The notes: a model not told the origin generated them from the sequence alone. A stretch of 64,000 nucleotides of DNA from Alphaproteobacteria bacterium (GCA_947465395.1 CANIAL010000011.1:16974-80973); one strand, 5' to 3'; shown: positions 1 to 9,559, counted from the first letter of the stretch. A program made the numbers and translations.

Positions 1-2
1 CC

Positions 3-1145
3 GGCCAGACCATGCCCTTCTTCCAGCCGCGCGACGGCGTCAGCCACAGCGTCATCCGCCGCCAGGAAAAGTCGCTCATAAATTATTCCGGCTATAATTA
101 CCTGGGCCTGTCGGGCCACCCGGCGGTTTCCGCCGCAGCCAAGAATTCCATCGACAAGTACGGCACCTCCGCTTCCGCCAGCCGCATCGTCTCCGGCCAG
201 ATCGACCTGCATGGTGAGCTGGAACAGAAGCTGGCCAGCTTCCTGGGAACCGAGGATGCGCTGATCTTCATCAGCGGCTATCTCACCAATGTCAGCGTGA
301 TTTCGCAGATGCTGGCCAGGCCCGATGCCGTGATCTATGACAGCGGCGCCCATAACAGCATCATCACCGGCGCGCGCCTGTCCGGCGCCAAGACCTTTTC
401 CTATGAGAATGGCGACTGGGACGGGCTGGACAAGCTGCTGACCCGTGAGCGCGGAAATTTCCGGCGCGGCCTTCTGGTCTGCGAAGGCGTGTACAGCATG
501 GACGGCCAGATCCTGGACCTGCCCCGCGCCGTGGAAATCAAGAAGCGCCACGACATCCTCTTGATGGTGGACGAGGCCCATTCCATGGGCAATGTTGGTC
601 CCACCGGCCGCGGCGTCTGCGAAGTTCACAAGATGCCGCCCAGCAGCATCGACATTCACATGGGCACCCTCAGCAAGGCGCTGGCCAGCAGCGGCGGCTA
701 TATCGGCGGCGATCGCGGCCTGGTGGAATATCTGCGCTTCCTGTGCCCCGGCTTGATCTTCAGCGTGGGCCTGTCCCCGCCCGACACCGCTGCCGCCATC
801 GCGGCGCTGGACATCCTGGAACGCGAACCGCACCGCCCAAAAAGGTTGGCGGAACGTTCCATCTATTTCCGCAAGCTGGCGCGCGAGCATGGTCTGACCA
901 TTGGTGGCGACGAAGGCTCGCCCGTTGCCTCCCTGATCGTTGGCGACGACAAGAAAGCCATGATGCTGTCCAAGCTTCTGTTCGAACAAGGCATTGACGT
1001 GCAGCCCATCGTGCGCCCGGCGGTTTCGGCCAGCACGGCACGCCTGCGCTTTTTCATCACCGCCAACCACACCGAAGAACAGATCCGCGCTACCATCCCG
1101 CTGGTCGCCAAGTCGCTGGAAGCCGTGCTGCTCCATCAGGACTGA
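3..1145 (+). CDS. Alpha-oxoamine synthase (serine palmitoyltransferase/KBL/AONS-like), 5' end outside window
   Basis: PLP enzyme of the alpha-oxoamine synthase family, which condenses an amino acid with an acyl thioester and releases CO2. Counting from the ATG at 12, the DEAHSMG motif (Asp 187 binding the pyridine nitrogen) and the Schiff-base Lys 222 in GTLSKALASSGGY are visible, as is the SGAHNS histidine. The frame is open to the left edge and family members usually carry 20-40 more N-terminal residues, so the ATG at 12 is probably internal and the gene partial. The Lys region reads GTLSKALA rather than the GTFSKSVG of Sphingomonas serine palmitoyltransferase, so a polyketide-associated aminoacyl condensing enzyme is an alternative. 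The next gene starts 2 nt downstream, which indicates an operon with the glycosyltransferases. Family assignment is firm; substrate is inferred. Confidence 0.85.
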   Translation, partial: GQTMPFFQPRDGVSHSVIRRQEKSLINYSGYNYLGLSGHPAVSAAAKNSIDKYGTSASASRIVSGQIDLHGELEQKLASFLGTEDALIFISGYLTNVSVISQMLARPDAVIYDSGAHNSIITGARLSGAKTFSYENGDWDGLDKLLTRERGNFRRGLLVCEGVYSMDGQILDLPRAVEIKKRHDILLMVDEAHSMGNVGPTGRGVCEVHKMPPSSIDIHMGTLSKALASSGGYIGGDRGLVEYLRFLCPGLIFSVGLSPPDTAAAIAALDILEREPHRPKRLAERSIYFRKLAREHGLTIGGDEGSPVASLIVGDDKKAMMLSKLLFEQGIDVQPIVRPAVSASTARLRFFITANHTEEQIRATIPLVAKSLEAVLLHQD

Positions 1146-1146
1146 G

Positions 1147-2298
1147 ATGGCAGAAAGCTCTGCCGGACGTCCCTTGCGCGTCGCCCTGGTCACCTCTTCC
1201 TACAATTACATCAAGGACGGCGTCGCCCTCACCCTGAACCGTCTGGTGGCGTTCCTGGAAGCGCGGGGCGTTGAAGTTCTGGTCTTTGCGCCAACCGCGC
1301 CCGTCCCAGCTTTTGCGCACGCCGGGACCATCGTGCCGGTGCCGTCCGTTGCCCTGCCTGCGCGGCCGGAATACCGCCTGGCGCTGGGCATGCCCGCCAA
1401 TGTACGTGCGCAACTTAAAGCCTTTGCCCCCGACATCATTCATATCGCGGTGCCGGATCTGCTGGGCATGCGGGCGCTGAAACTGGCGCGCCAGGAAGGC
1501 ATCCCGGCAGTCGCCACCTATCACACCCGCTACGAGACCTATCTCAAACATTACTGGTACGCTGCGCCCTTTACCGGATTGATGAAGGCGCATCTGCGCC
1601 GTTTCTATGGCGCCTGCCGCGAGGTCTATGTCCCCAGTACCGATATCGCCGAAAGCCTGAAGGCCGATGGTTGCCGCGACAATTTCCGCATCTGGCCGCG
1701 CGGCATTGATGCGGCACGCTTCGATCCTGCCAAACGCAGTGCAGAGTGGCGTGCTCGGCATGGCATCGGCGCGGATGAAGTGGTGGTGCTGCATGTCTCG
1801 CGGCTGGTGCGGGAAAAGCGCATTGACGTCCTGGCGGGCATGCTGAACGGGCTGAAAGAAAAGGGCGCGCCGCACAAAGTGGTGATCGTAGGCGACGGGC
1901 CGGAGCGCGAGACCCTGCAGGCCGCCCTGCCCCATGCCGTTTTTACTGGCACATTGGACGGCGAGACATTGGCCATCGCCTATGCCTCCTCCGACATTTT
2001 CGTTTTCCCCAGTGAGACGGAAAGCTTCGGAAACGTCACGCTGGAAGCCATGGCGTCGGGCTTGGCCTGTCTTTGCGCCGACGCCAGCGGCAGCCGCTCG
2101 CTGGTGGATGACGGGATCACAGGTTTCCTGGCCCCTCCGGGCGACGTGCCGGCCTTCACGGCATTGCTGGACCACCTGGTGTGCGATTCGGAGTTGCGCA
2201 GGCGCATGGGAGAGGCTGCGCGCGCCAAGAGCCTTACATTCCGCTGGGACGAAACCCTGGCGCGCATGCTGGGCTGGTACCGGGCGGTGGCATCGTGA
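1147..2298 (+). CDS. GT4 family glycosyltransferase
   Basis: 383-residue cytoplasmic or membrane-associated glycosyltransferase of the GT-B fold. The N-terminal half has a glycine-poor acceptor domain with the TYHTRYETY motif seen in GT4 mannosyl- and sulfoquinovosyl-type enzymes. The C-terminal half carries the nucleotide-sugar motifs VSRLVREKRID, VIVGDGPER and the EX7E-type motif ESFGNVTLEAMASG. The ATG at 1147 was chosen because it follows the previous stop by 1 nt and matches the family start; the frame extends upstream to 994 only inside the preceding gene. The stop overlaps the next GTG start (GTGA), so translation is coupled. Sugar donor and acceptor are unknown; context suggests a lipid acceptor. 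Confidence 0.88.
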   Translation: MAESSAGRPLRVALVTSSYNYIKDGVALTLNRLVAFLEARGVEVLVFAPTAPVPAFAHAGTIVPVPSVALPARPEYRLALGMPANVRAQLKAFAPDIIHIAVPDLLGMRALKLARQEGIPAVATYHTRYETYLKHYWYAAPFTGLMKAHLRRFYGACREVYVPSTDIAESLKADGCRDNFRIWPRGIDAARFDPAKRSAEWRARHGIGADEVVVLHVSRLVREKRIDVLAGMLNGLKEKGAPHKVVIVGDGPERETLQAALPHAVFTGTLDGETLAIAYASSDIFVFPSETESFGNVTLEAMASGLACLCADASGSRSLVDDGITGFLAPPGDVPAFTALLDHLVCDSELRRRMGEAARAKSLTFRWDETLARMLGWYRAVAS

Positions 2299-3476
2299 AG
2301 ATTGTAGATGTCTGTGAATTCTATTCGCCCACCGGCGGCGGCGTAAAACGCTATGTGGACCAGAAGTTGGCCTTCGCACCTCGCTTCGGCCACGACATCA
2401 CCATCATCGCGCCCGGCACGCATGCCCATATCGAAGAACGTGCGGGCGGGCGCATCCATTGGGTGAAAGCGCCACTGCTGCCGCTCGACGCCAATTACCG
2501 CATGTTCTGGGGCGCAGCCGAGGTCTGGAAAATCCTGGACGACATCGCGCCGGATCTGATCGAAGGTTCATCCCCTTGGCGCGGCGGCTGGCTGGCTGCG
2601 CGCTGGCCCGGCCTGAAAGGTTCAGCAAAAGCGCCGCGCATGCTGTTCCTGCACAGCGATCCCGTCTCTGTCTATCCGCAGACTTTCCTGGGCGGCTGGC
2701 TGGGGACCGAGCGGGTGGACCGCATGTTTGGCTGGTTCTGGAATTACATGCGCCGCCTCAACGCCTGTTATGACGGCGCCATTGTCACCAATCCGGTGAT
2801 GGCGGAGCGCTTTGCCAGTTTCAGGCTGAAAAACATCGAAGTCGCGCCGTTTGGCGTAGCGCGGGAGAATTTCGGCGCGGGCGCGCGCAACATGGTGCTT
2901 CGCGAGCAGATGCTGGCGACTTGCGGCCTGGGGCCGGAAGCATCCTTGCTGGTGGCGGTGGGACGGCATCATCCCGAAAAGCGCATTCCCATGCTGATCG
3001 AAGCCGTTGGCATTGCACAGAAGACCCGGCCCATCGGTCTTGTCATTGTGGGGGACGGCTTCATGCGCAAGCAGATCGAACGCCACGCCGCTCGTGTGCC
3101 ACATGTGCGGGTGGTGGGAAAAATTACTGACAGCAGCCAGCTTTGCGCCGTGATGGCCAGCGCCGACGCGTTGATCCATGGCTCGGCGGCAGAAACTTTC
3201 GGCCTGGTGCTGGCCGAGGCGCTGTGTTCCGGCACGCCTTTGATCGTGCCGGAGGGCGGAGCTTCAGGTAGCTTTGCCGCGCCCGGCCATGCCGAAACCT
3301 ATCCCGCAGGCAATGCGGCGGAAGCGGCGGCGGCGATACTACGTCTGCTAGTGCGCGACCGGGCCGCGCTGACGGCAGCTGCGTCAAAAGCGGCAGCGGA
3401 CAGTGTGCTGACGGTGGAACAGCATTTCGAAAAGCTGTTCGCAATCTACGAACGCGTGGTCCGCTCTACCCGGTAA
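2295..3476 (+). CDS. GT4 family glycosyltransferase (GTG start)
   Basis: 393-residue GT-B glycosyltransferase. The N-terminal YSPTGGGVKRYVDQK segment is the glycine-rich start typical of GT4 enzymes that act on diacylglycerol-type acceptors. The C-terminal donor-binding half contains VGRHHPEKRIPMLI, VIVGDGFMRKQ and the EX7E motif AETFGLVLAEAL. It starts with GTG at 2295, overlapping the previous stop by 4 nt; no ATG lies nearby in frame. Its 3' end overlaps the convergent minus-strand membrane glycosyltransferase by 31 nt. With the preceding gene it probably adds successive sugars to one lipid; this is inference from coupling. Confidence 0.86.
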   Translation: MKIVDVCEFYSPTGGGVKRYVDQKLAFAPRFGHDITIIAPGTHAHIEERAGGRIHWVKAPLLPLDANYRMFWGAAEVWKILDDIAPDLIEGSSPWRGGWLAARWPGLKGSAKAPRMLFLHSDPVSVYPQTFLGGWLGTERVDRMFGWFWNYMRRLNACYDGAIVTNPVMAERFASFRLKNIEVAPFGVARENFGAGARNMVLREQMLATCGLGPEASLLVAVGRHHPEKRIPMLIEAVGIAQKTRPIGLVIVGDGFMRKQIERHAARVPHVRVVGKITDSSQLCAVMASADALIHGSAAETFGLVLAEALCSGTPLIVPEGGASGSFAAPGHAETYPAGNAAEAAAAILRLLVRDRAALTAAASKAAADSVLTVEQHFEKLFAIYERVVRSTR

Positions 3477-4939
3477 AGCGTGATCCAGGACAGGCGCGGC
3501 AATTTCAGGAAGCGCCCGGCACGGGAAGAAAAATCCGCCACCACATCCAGCCAGGCGCTGCCCAGCCGGTCATAGCCCAGCCCGGCAAAGGGAAACTCGG
3601 AATAGATCAAGGTTGCCCTCATGCCCGGGGGCAAGGCGTTAAGGCTTGGCCGTTCAGCAAAAAGATAGACGGGGCCTTTGTCCGCAAGCGAATCCAGCGA
3701 CGTCATCTTGGTCACCTGGAAACCGCGCGGGCGATACAAGGGGTAAGACTCAAACGGCTCCACGTCCGTGCTGTAGGCGGAAATTCCGCCTTCGAAATGG
3801 CGATAGACATATTTCGCCATGGGCATATGCGGGCGGAAGCTGAAGGGATAGACCGCCAGCACCAGCATACCCGCCAATGAGAGTCCGGTCACGATACGTG
3901 CTGGCCAGCCCGCGCGCCACGCCCAAGCCCGGGCGACCCATTCGCGTCCGCGCACCAGATGCGGCGAAAAACCCAACACGGGAAATGCCGTGGCCATGAT
4001 TGCCAGCGGAAACAGGAAGCGCGCTTCTTTGTGTCCCAGCGCCATATGCACCAGCACAAAAGGGAGGCTGACCCATGTCAGCACATGGCGGGGATTTCGC
4101 AGCCACATCGCAACCATACCCGCCATTACCACCAGGGTGATGGCGAAAAAGAATTGCACCGGCAAAAGATAAAGATATGCAAAGACGGGGTCGCTGCCGA
4201 ACTTCTGCGCCGCCACACCGTCAACCAGGTTCGCCTTGAAATAAAGCCAGGGCGTGGGGTTCCAGAAACCGTAACCCCAGAGGTCTGCCAGCGCACCCAG
4301 CGCCACCGCCGCCAACGTGCCCGCCGCGAATTGCGCCAGCGTGCCCACGCGCGCCCGCGCCATCAAGACAAGCCACATCACCAGCCCCACAATAATGATT
4401 CCGGTCTGGTAGCGGCTATCGAATGCAAGCCCGCACAACATGCCCGCCCAGAACAAGGCGCGTCCGCGCATTGCAAACGCCAGCCCGACGGTGAAAAATG
4501 CCGCGGCGAAGGTTTCCGACGATGTGCGCACAAACAGGTACGGAAGGAAGCCCATCAGCGGCAGGTACGACGCGAAGGCCTGTTTTTCGTCCCGCTCCAT
4601 CGTCTCCATCACCGACCGCGCAAACAGCGACAGCGCGGCCAGCGAAAACAACCCGGTCAGCAGCCGCAGGACAAAGGCGATGGTGAAAAGATCGTGCAGC
4701 CCCAGCGCCATGACACCGCGCGCCACCACATAATAGACGAAAGGCTGCGTCCAGGGACGGATATGGGCGGCATATTCCCACGGCAATTCGCCGGGCGCGG
4801 TGATTCCCAGCTTCAGGCCCATGAACTCCAGGATCTGGTAATGCTCGTCCGGGAAATAGAAAAGCGCGCTGAACCAGGCGGTGACAATGGTGACCAGGCC
4901 CAGCAAAATCAGGCTGCGCCGCAACGTCCGGTCTTGCAT
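3446..4939 (-). CDS. GT22-like (Alg9/PIG-B type) membrane mannosyltransferase
   Basis: 497-residue polytopic membrane protein with at least eight hydrophobic segments. The first periplasmic loop has PDEHYQ followed by LPWEYAAHIRPW, the acidic and aromatic signature of GT22 Alg9-like polyprenyl-phosphate-sugar mannosyltransferases. A second GT22 feature, HKEARFLFPL, lies in the middle. Such GT-C enzymes transfer a sugar from a polyprenyl phosphate carrier on the outer face of the inner membrane. Start: ATG at 4939 (MQDRTLRRS) places the first membrane helix close to the N-terminus; an ATG at 4975 would add 12 residues. It is divergent from the GT4 gene at 5000, leaving 60 bp for both promoters. 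Substrate is unknown. Confidence 0.8.
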   Translation of the reverse strand: MQDRTLRRSLILLGLVTIVTAWFSALFYFPDEHYQILEFMGLKLGITAPGELPWEYAAHIRPWTQPFVYYVVARGVMALGLHDLFTIAFVLRLLTGLFSLAALSLFARSVMETMERDEKQAFASYLPLMGFLPYLFVRTSSETFAAAFFTVGLAFAMRGRALFWAGMLCGLAFDSRYQTGIIIVGLVMWLVLMARARVGTLAQFAAGTLAAVALGALADLWGYGFWNPTPWLYFKANLVDGVAAQKFGSDPVFAYLYLLPVQFFFAITLVVMAGMVAMWLRNPRHVLTWVSLPFVLVHMALGHKEARFLFPLAIMATAFPVLGFSPHLVRGREWVARAWAWRAGWPARIVTGLSLAGMLVLAVYPFSFRPHMPMAKYVYRHFEGGISAYSTDVEPFESYPLYRPRGFQVTKMTSLDSLADKGPVYLFAERPSLNALPPGMRATLIYSEFPFAGLGYDRLGSAWLDVVADFSSRAGRFLKLPRLSWITLYRVERTTRS

Positions 4940-4999
4940 CTGCTTCACGCTCCGTCCACAGATGGACGCTAACACGGCCCCTCTTTATAGTCGAACCGC

Positions 5000-6256
5000 A
5001 TGCCGCAAATTGCCGATCCTGGAATCGCCCGCCCCGCCTTGCGCGTGCTGTTCATCAACGACACCTCGCGCGATGGCGGCCCGGGCAAGACCCTGCTGGA
5101 CATCGTCAAGTTCTTGGACCCGGCGGAAATTCATCGCAGTGTGCTCCTGCCACGCCCCGGCATCGTCAGCCAGAAACTGATCCGGAGCAGCGCTGCGGAT
5201 GAGATGATCTATGAGCCGGGGCTGATCGAGAACATCTTCGCGCCTTTGTCACGGCCTCTGGCCCGCGCCGACCTGAACGCAAGCTGGTTCCTGAAAATTC
5301 CCCGCGCTTTGGGCAACATGGCGCTGGCCGTGCGCGGCCTGGCGCGGCTGGTGCGGCGCACGAGGTTGGAACGCTATGACGTCATATTCTGCAACGGCAC
5401 CATGGCCAATTTCACCGGCGGGTTGCTGGCCGCCTTCACCGGCACGCCCACGGTCTGGCATGTGCTTTATACCGGGACCGGATTGCTGTCGCCACTGCAT
5501 GCCATGCTGGCGGCGGGGCGGCATGTGAAGACCATCATCTGCGTCTCCAAGCCAACAGCGTTGCAGTTTCGCCATTGCCCGGACAAGGTGCAGTTGATCC
5601 ACGACGCCATCGATATTGCCGAATTTGACGGCACACGCGCCGCGCCCATCCTGCGCGGTGAGCTGGGCCTGCCCGAGGGCAGCATCATTTTTGGCGCCCA
5701 TGGTCGCATCCTGCCCAGCAAGGGCTTTGCCGAGCTGGTAAAGGCGGCGCGCATCTTCTTCGACCGGCTGAATGTGGAGACACGCGGGCGTTGCCATTTC
5801 GTGGTGATCGGCGACACGCCCCAGGATCGGGCGCGCGACACCCGCGCCGAATGTATTGCATTGGCCGATCGGCTGGGTCTTGGCGGAAAGGTGCATTTCA
5901 TAGGCTTCCGCACCGACATTCCCGCCCATGTTTCGGATTTCGACGTGGCGGTGGTACCCAGCATCTATCAGGACCCGCTGCCGCTGGCGGTGCTGGAGGC
6001 GATGGCCCTGTCGCGGCCCGTGATCGGGTTCGATGTCGGCGGCATGGGCGAGATGATCGAGGATGGCGTCACCGGGCGGCTTGTGCCGGCGGGTGATGTC
6101 GTGCGCCTGGCGGAAGCATGCCTGTCTTATGTGCCGGATGAGGGCTTGCGGGCGCGGCATGGCGCGGCGGGCCGGGCACGCATTGAAAGGGATTTCAACG
6201 CCCGCCTGCATGCGGGTGTGATCGCGGCCGAGTTGGCACGTGCAGCGGGGCGTTAG
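5000..6256 (+). CDS. GT4 family glycosyltransferase
   Basis: 418-residue GT-B enzyme. The N-terminal part has NDTSRDGGPGKTLLD, a glycine-rich acceptor-domain loop; the C-terminal part has GAHGRILPSKGFAEL, VIGDTPQD and the donor-binding PSIYQDPLPLAVLEAMA with the catalytic acid pair of the family. The ATG at 5000 lies about 20 residues before the first beta strand and is the first in frame. The 3' end overlaps the convergent gene at 6253 by 4 nt. It is the third soluble glycosyltransferase of the cluster, so the final glycan probably has at least three cytoplasmically added sugars. Specificity cannot be read from the sequence. Confidence 0.86.
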   Translation: MPQIADPGIARPALRVLFINDTSRDGGPGKTLLDIVKFLDPAEIHRSVLLPRPGIVSQKLIRSSAADEMIYEPGLIENIFAPLSRPLARADLNASWFLKIPRALGNMALAVRGLARLVRRTRLERYDVIFCNGTMANFTGGLLAAFTGTPTVWHVLYTGTGLLSPLHAMLAAGRHVKTIICVSKPTALQFRHCPDKVQLIHDAIDIAEFDGTRAAPILRGELGLPEGSIIFGAHGRILPSKGFAELVKAARIFFDRLNVETRGRCHFVVIGDTPQDRARDTRAECIALADRLGLGGKVHFIGFRTDIPAHVSDFDVAVVPSIYQDPLPLAVLEAMALSRPVIGFDVGGMGEMIEDGVTGRLVPAGDVVRLAEACLSYVPDEGLRARHGAAGRARIERDFNARLHAGVIAAELARAAGR

Positions 6257-7893
6257 TCGCGGGCGAAAATGTCCACTGTCTCATTCAGGCTTTCATGGAT
6301 ATGCACCAGCGGCCAGGCGCCCTGCACAGGCTGGGCCCGATGTGCCAGGTGATAGCCTGCCTTGCCCGCGTATAACGCCGTGAAATAGATGTGCGCCGGC
6401 GCATCGTCGTGTTGCACCTGAAAGCGCGTTGGCGGCTTCAGTCCGACGCCAGACGCCTCCGGCGTGATGAAGTGGCGCGCCCACCAATTACTGACTACGA
6501 TGAAATCAGGATTGCGCGGTTCGCCAAAGGGCGCGCGCAGCTCCCGCACACCTGGCAGCGGGTTACGGACATTTAGAGGCCCGTCGCCCACCCGCCAGAC
6601 TGTGACGCCAGCTGGAAAGCGCGGCAGATAGGCGTTCTGGCCATATGTTTCCACACTCTTGCCCACCGCGTGGCCGGCCAGCCAGCGCTCGGCGTCATAC
6701 CGCGGGTCGCGCACCATCGCCGCGCCCACAGCCATGGCCGGAATCAGGGACAACAATCCCAGCAAAGCGAGCGCCACGGGCGCCACCCGCGAACGTGACG
6801 CGCCCAGCAGCCAGTCCGCGGAAACACCTATATAGACGCAGGCAAAGATCGCCTGCGGCAGCAGGAAGCGCGCATCTAGCCGCAGCGCCACCATGTTGAA
6901 ACCGATGGTGAAGGACAGGATGGCGAAGGCAGGAACCAATGCCCAAACGTCACCGCCCCGTGCCGCCCGCCACAGGCCCAGCACCGCCAGCAGGGTGGCC
7001 AGAGCGCCAATGCCGCTGGGGAAGGACAGGACGATGTCAGCCAGCAGGCGCGCGCGGCCCGTCATATCGTGCGTATAGGCGGCATAATCGCCGCTGGCGG
7101 GTCCGGTGAGAAAAGCGATGCGGTGCAAGAAGCCGCTGGGATTGGTCACCCCACCATCCACCAGCAAGATCGCGGCGATGGCGATCACCGCATACAGCGC
7201 CAGTGATTTCAGGTTTCGACGAGGCCAAGCATCCCGCGCCAGCCACAGGCCCACACTCAAGGGTAAAGTCAGCGCGAAAACGGCATAGGCCTGGTCCTTG
7301 GTGGTAATCGCGGCGGCGGCGGCCAGCGCGGCCCAAAAAAACAATCGCGTCTGCTGTCGCGCCATACCTTCCATCACCAGCAGCAAGGACAGCGCTGACC
7401 AGAAAAGATATGGCACTTCAAGATTGCTGACCTGCCCGTAATAGGTGAATCCCATGTTCAAGGTCAGCGCACCCGCCGCCAGCAAACCCGCGCGCCGACC
7501 CGCCAACAACTGGGCCATGCGGCCCACGATTACAATCAAGCCCAGCGACAGGACGATGTTCACCAGTCGCGCCACTATGGCGAAGACGGTCATGTATTGC
7601 GGCTTGGTGAACTCGCCCACAATATCGGCTTGTGAAAAAGTGTGTGCATGCCATAGCGCCGCCAGCGCGGCAGGAAGCGACAGGATGGCAAGTATGAACG
7701 CGTGCAGCGGCGGGTAGGTGAAAAACGCGCCTGGTTTGTAAGTCAGTGCTAGGGCAGTAAGGAAATTGCGAGGCGCGAAGCCGTCATCATCCCAGCCATC
7801 GGCAGCGGGCAGGCCCCAGAACAGCCCTGCCAGCCGGAGCGCCAGCGCCAGTGCCAATATCCCCGCAATCGGCGAGCGCAACAGCCGCGTCAT
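6253..7893 (-). CDS. GT39/GT83-like (PMT/ArnT type) membrane glycosyltransferase
   Basis: 546-residue polytopic GT-C protein. After the first membrane helix comes GWDDDGFAPRNF, the acidic motif of the first external loop that binds metal and sugar-phosphate in ArnT/PMT enzymes; around ten further hydrophobic segments follow, and a C-terminal soluble domain of about 120 residues. The start was set at ATG 7893 because it overlaps the upstream stop (ATGA) and begins just before the first helix; the frame extends to 8166 without support. It is translationally coupled to the YbhN-like gene upstream. It probably uses a polyprenyl-phosphate sugar to modify a lipid or protein in the periplasm. Confidence 0.78.
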   Translation of the reverse strand: MTRLLRSPIAGILALALALRLAGLFWGLPAADGWDDDGFAPRNFLTALALTYKPGAFFTYPPLHAFILAILSLPAALAALWHAHTFSQADIVGEFTKPQYMTVFAIVARLVNIVLSLGLIVIVGRMAQLLAGRRAGLLAAGALTLNMGFTYYGQVSNLEVPYLFWSALSLLLVMEGMARQQTRLFFWAALAAAAAITTKDQAYAVFALTLPLSVGLWLARDAWPRRNLKSLALYAVIAIAAILLVDGGVTNPSGFLHRIAFLTGPASGDYAAYTHDMTGRARLLADIVLSFPSGIGALATLLAVLGLWRAARGGDVWALVPAFAILSFTIGFNMVALRLDARFLLPQAIFACVYIGVSADWLLGASRSRVAPVALALLGLLSLIPAMAVGAAMVRDPRYDAERWLAGHAVGKSVETYGQNAYLPRFPAGVTVWRVGDGPLNVRNPLPGVRELRAPFGEPRNPDFIVVSNWWARHFITPEASGVGLKPPTRFQVQHDDAPAHIYFTALYAGKAGYHLAHRAQPVQGAWPLVHIHESLNETVDIFARD

Positions 7894-8819
7894 GCCGCGT
7901 GCTTTTTGCGAAGTACGAAATAATGCTCCACCGCCCAAGGCAGGCCCGCCATGGTTGAAGACAGCATCAGATCGGCGGCGGCCAATATCACCAAGACGGT
8001 CGCCACCGGCGCCACCGGCACATGTACGACCCTGGCGACCGCGATGCCGACGCCCAGGAATATGAGGTCCTTGTTGGGCAATAGCGGCAGCCGTGTCACC
8101 AGCAGGCGCAGCGCCACGAATTGCAAAGACGCCACCCAGCCAGGCATGGCGCCCGACAATTCCCAAAGCCCGAATTCCACCGCCAGCACCGACAGGCTGC
8201 GCCCCGCATGGATGCCGAAGGTGGCGGCGATCTGGCCGCGACTGAGAACCGTCACCTTGTTATGGGCCAGCACCAGCACGGCGCACAGCAGAAGCGGCAG
8301 CGACCCCGCCACGATATAGGGCCAGTTTTCCTCGCCCAATCGCACCGGCAAGCCGCCTGCCGCGATCAACGCCAGGCCCACGATATAGACCATGGCCAAG
8401 CCTGCGCCCGCCGACAGAACATTGCTGTCCTTGATGGAATGCACCAGCACGCTGCCAGCCAGGTCCAGATGCTTGCGCGCCCAGAAATAGAAGAACAGCT
8501 CGCCCGAATAATCCAGCATGACGCTGTTGAGGAACCGCTTGCGCAATATGGCGCGGATGGAGGGAGGCGACCCCCAGAGATTGGCATAGACAAGAAGATC
8601 GCCGATAGGCTGCAGAAAAAACTGCGCCACCAGCAAAAGATAAAAACCTATATGCGACGGCCGCGCCGCCCAGATTTCACGCCAGCCGATCACGCCCAGC
8701 CGGTGCACCACGAAACCCAGAAGCACAATGGGAAAAGCCCAGCGCAATATGGCCGACGTGCGCTTGATCCAGGGATGACCCGCGAAAGCGAGCCCGGTGG
8801 CGATTTCGGGTGTTGTCAC
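7890..8819 (-). CDS. YbhN/UPF0104-like polytopic membrane protein (possible lipid flippase or synthase-fold protein)
   Basis: 309-residue integral membrane protein with about eight hydrophobic segments, resembling the lysylphosphatidylglycerol synthase transmembrane/UPF0104 family. Members often sit beside glycolipid glycosyltransferases and are proposed to move lipids or act as fold scaffolds. GTG at 8819 is the chosen start: it overlaps the SDR stop by 4 nt (GTGA), and MAIHRAAQ further upstream would lie entirely in the preceding gene. The downstream gene overlaps by 4 nt too, giving an SDR, membrane protein, GT39/83 operon. No catalytic motif is visible, so function remains inference. Confidence 0.65.
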   Translation of the reverse strand: MTTPEIATGLAFAGHPWIKRTSAILRWAFPIVLLGFVVHRLGVIGWREIWAARPSHIGFYLLLVAQFFLQPIGDLLVYANLWGSPPSIRAILRKRFLNSVMLDYSGELFFYFWARKHLDLAGSVLVHSIKDSNVLSAGAGLAMVYIVGLALIAAGGLPVRLGEENWPYIVAGSLPLLLCAVLVLAHNKVTVLSRGQIAATFGIHAGRSLSVLAVEFGLWELSGAMPGWVASLQFVALRLLVTRLPLLPNKDLIFLGVGIAVARVVHVPVAPVATVLVILAAADLMLSSTMAGLPWAVEHYFVLRKKHAA

Positions 8820-9559
8820 AGGCGCCTCAGGATGGCGCGCAGCCACACCCTTGGCAGCAGCATGGCAAAACTGCGCAGCCCGATGAATTGCCACGGCACC
8901 ACGATGCGCCTCTGCCCACGCGCTACCGCGCGCACAATGATGGCGGCGGCCCGGTCAGCAGAAATCAGGAACGGCTTGGGCTGGGTCAACCCCTGGCTCA
9001 TGGGTGTATCAATGAAGCCGGGCGACACTAGAGACACGGCGACGCCATGGCGTGCCATGCGGATACCCAACGCCTCGGCGAACAGGGCAAGGCCCGCCTT
9101 GCTGGCGGCATAACTGGGCGCCATGGGAAGAGGAAAGGATTCAGCGATGGATCCGACCAGCAAGATCTGGCCTCCACCATTCGCCGCCATCGCTTCGGCC
9201 ATGGCGGTGGCGCCGGTCACCGGCCCCACGAAATTGACTTCAGCCGTCATGCGTGCGGCGGCGGCGCTTTCCGATGCTTGGCTGTCCGGCACGCTGCCGC
9301 CCACGCCGGCGCAGAATATCGCCAGCTCCACGCGGCCCAGTGATGCTAGCCGCGCCAGCATGCCATCTACATCGCGCAGGTCAAAGGCATCGCTGCGACA
9401 GCTTGCGCCCCGCGCACGGCATTCCGCCGCCACCGCTTCCAGCCGCGCAGCGTCCCGCCCCCACAGCACCAGCTCGGCATCCACGCAGGCATAATTTCGG
9501 GCCAGGGCTGCGCCCAGGCCGCTGGAGGCGCCGGTAATCAGGATTTTGCGCATGACCAT
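8816..9559 (-). CDS. Short-chain dehydrogenase/reductase (SDR), classical type
   Basis: 247-residue Rossmann-fold oxidoreductase. The nucleotide motif TGASSGLG lies at residues 9-16 and the catalytic YAASKAGL (Tyr and Lys) around residue 145-150, preceded by the catalytic Ser in LLVGSIAES. The Arg in LWGRDAARL suggests NADPH preference. ATG at 9559 was chosen; ATG at 9553 is equally possible and removes two residues. It heads a coupled minus-strand operon and is divergent from the acyltransferase at 9652. If the locus makes sphingoid bases, this could be the 3-keto reductase, as human KDSR is also a classical SDR; that role is a hypothesis. Confidence 0.85.
   Translation of the reverse strand: MVMRKILITGASSGLGAALARNYACVDAELVLWGRDAARLEAVAAECRARGASCRSDAFDLRDVDGMLARLASLGRVELAIFCAGVGGSVPDSQASESAAAARMTAEVNFVGPVTGATAMAEAMAANGGGQILLVGSIAESFPLPMAPSYAASKAGLALFAEALGIRMARHGVAVSLVSPGFIDTPMSQGLTQPKPFLISADRAAAIIVRAVARGQRRIVVPWQFIGLRSFAMLLPRVWLRAILRRL

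Noticed and set aside
3959..4972. 337-codon open frame on the plus strand
   Set aside because: Antisense to the GT22-like membrane protein; its composition (many His, Gln, Arg) mirrors hydrophobic codons of the real gene.
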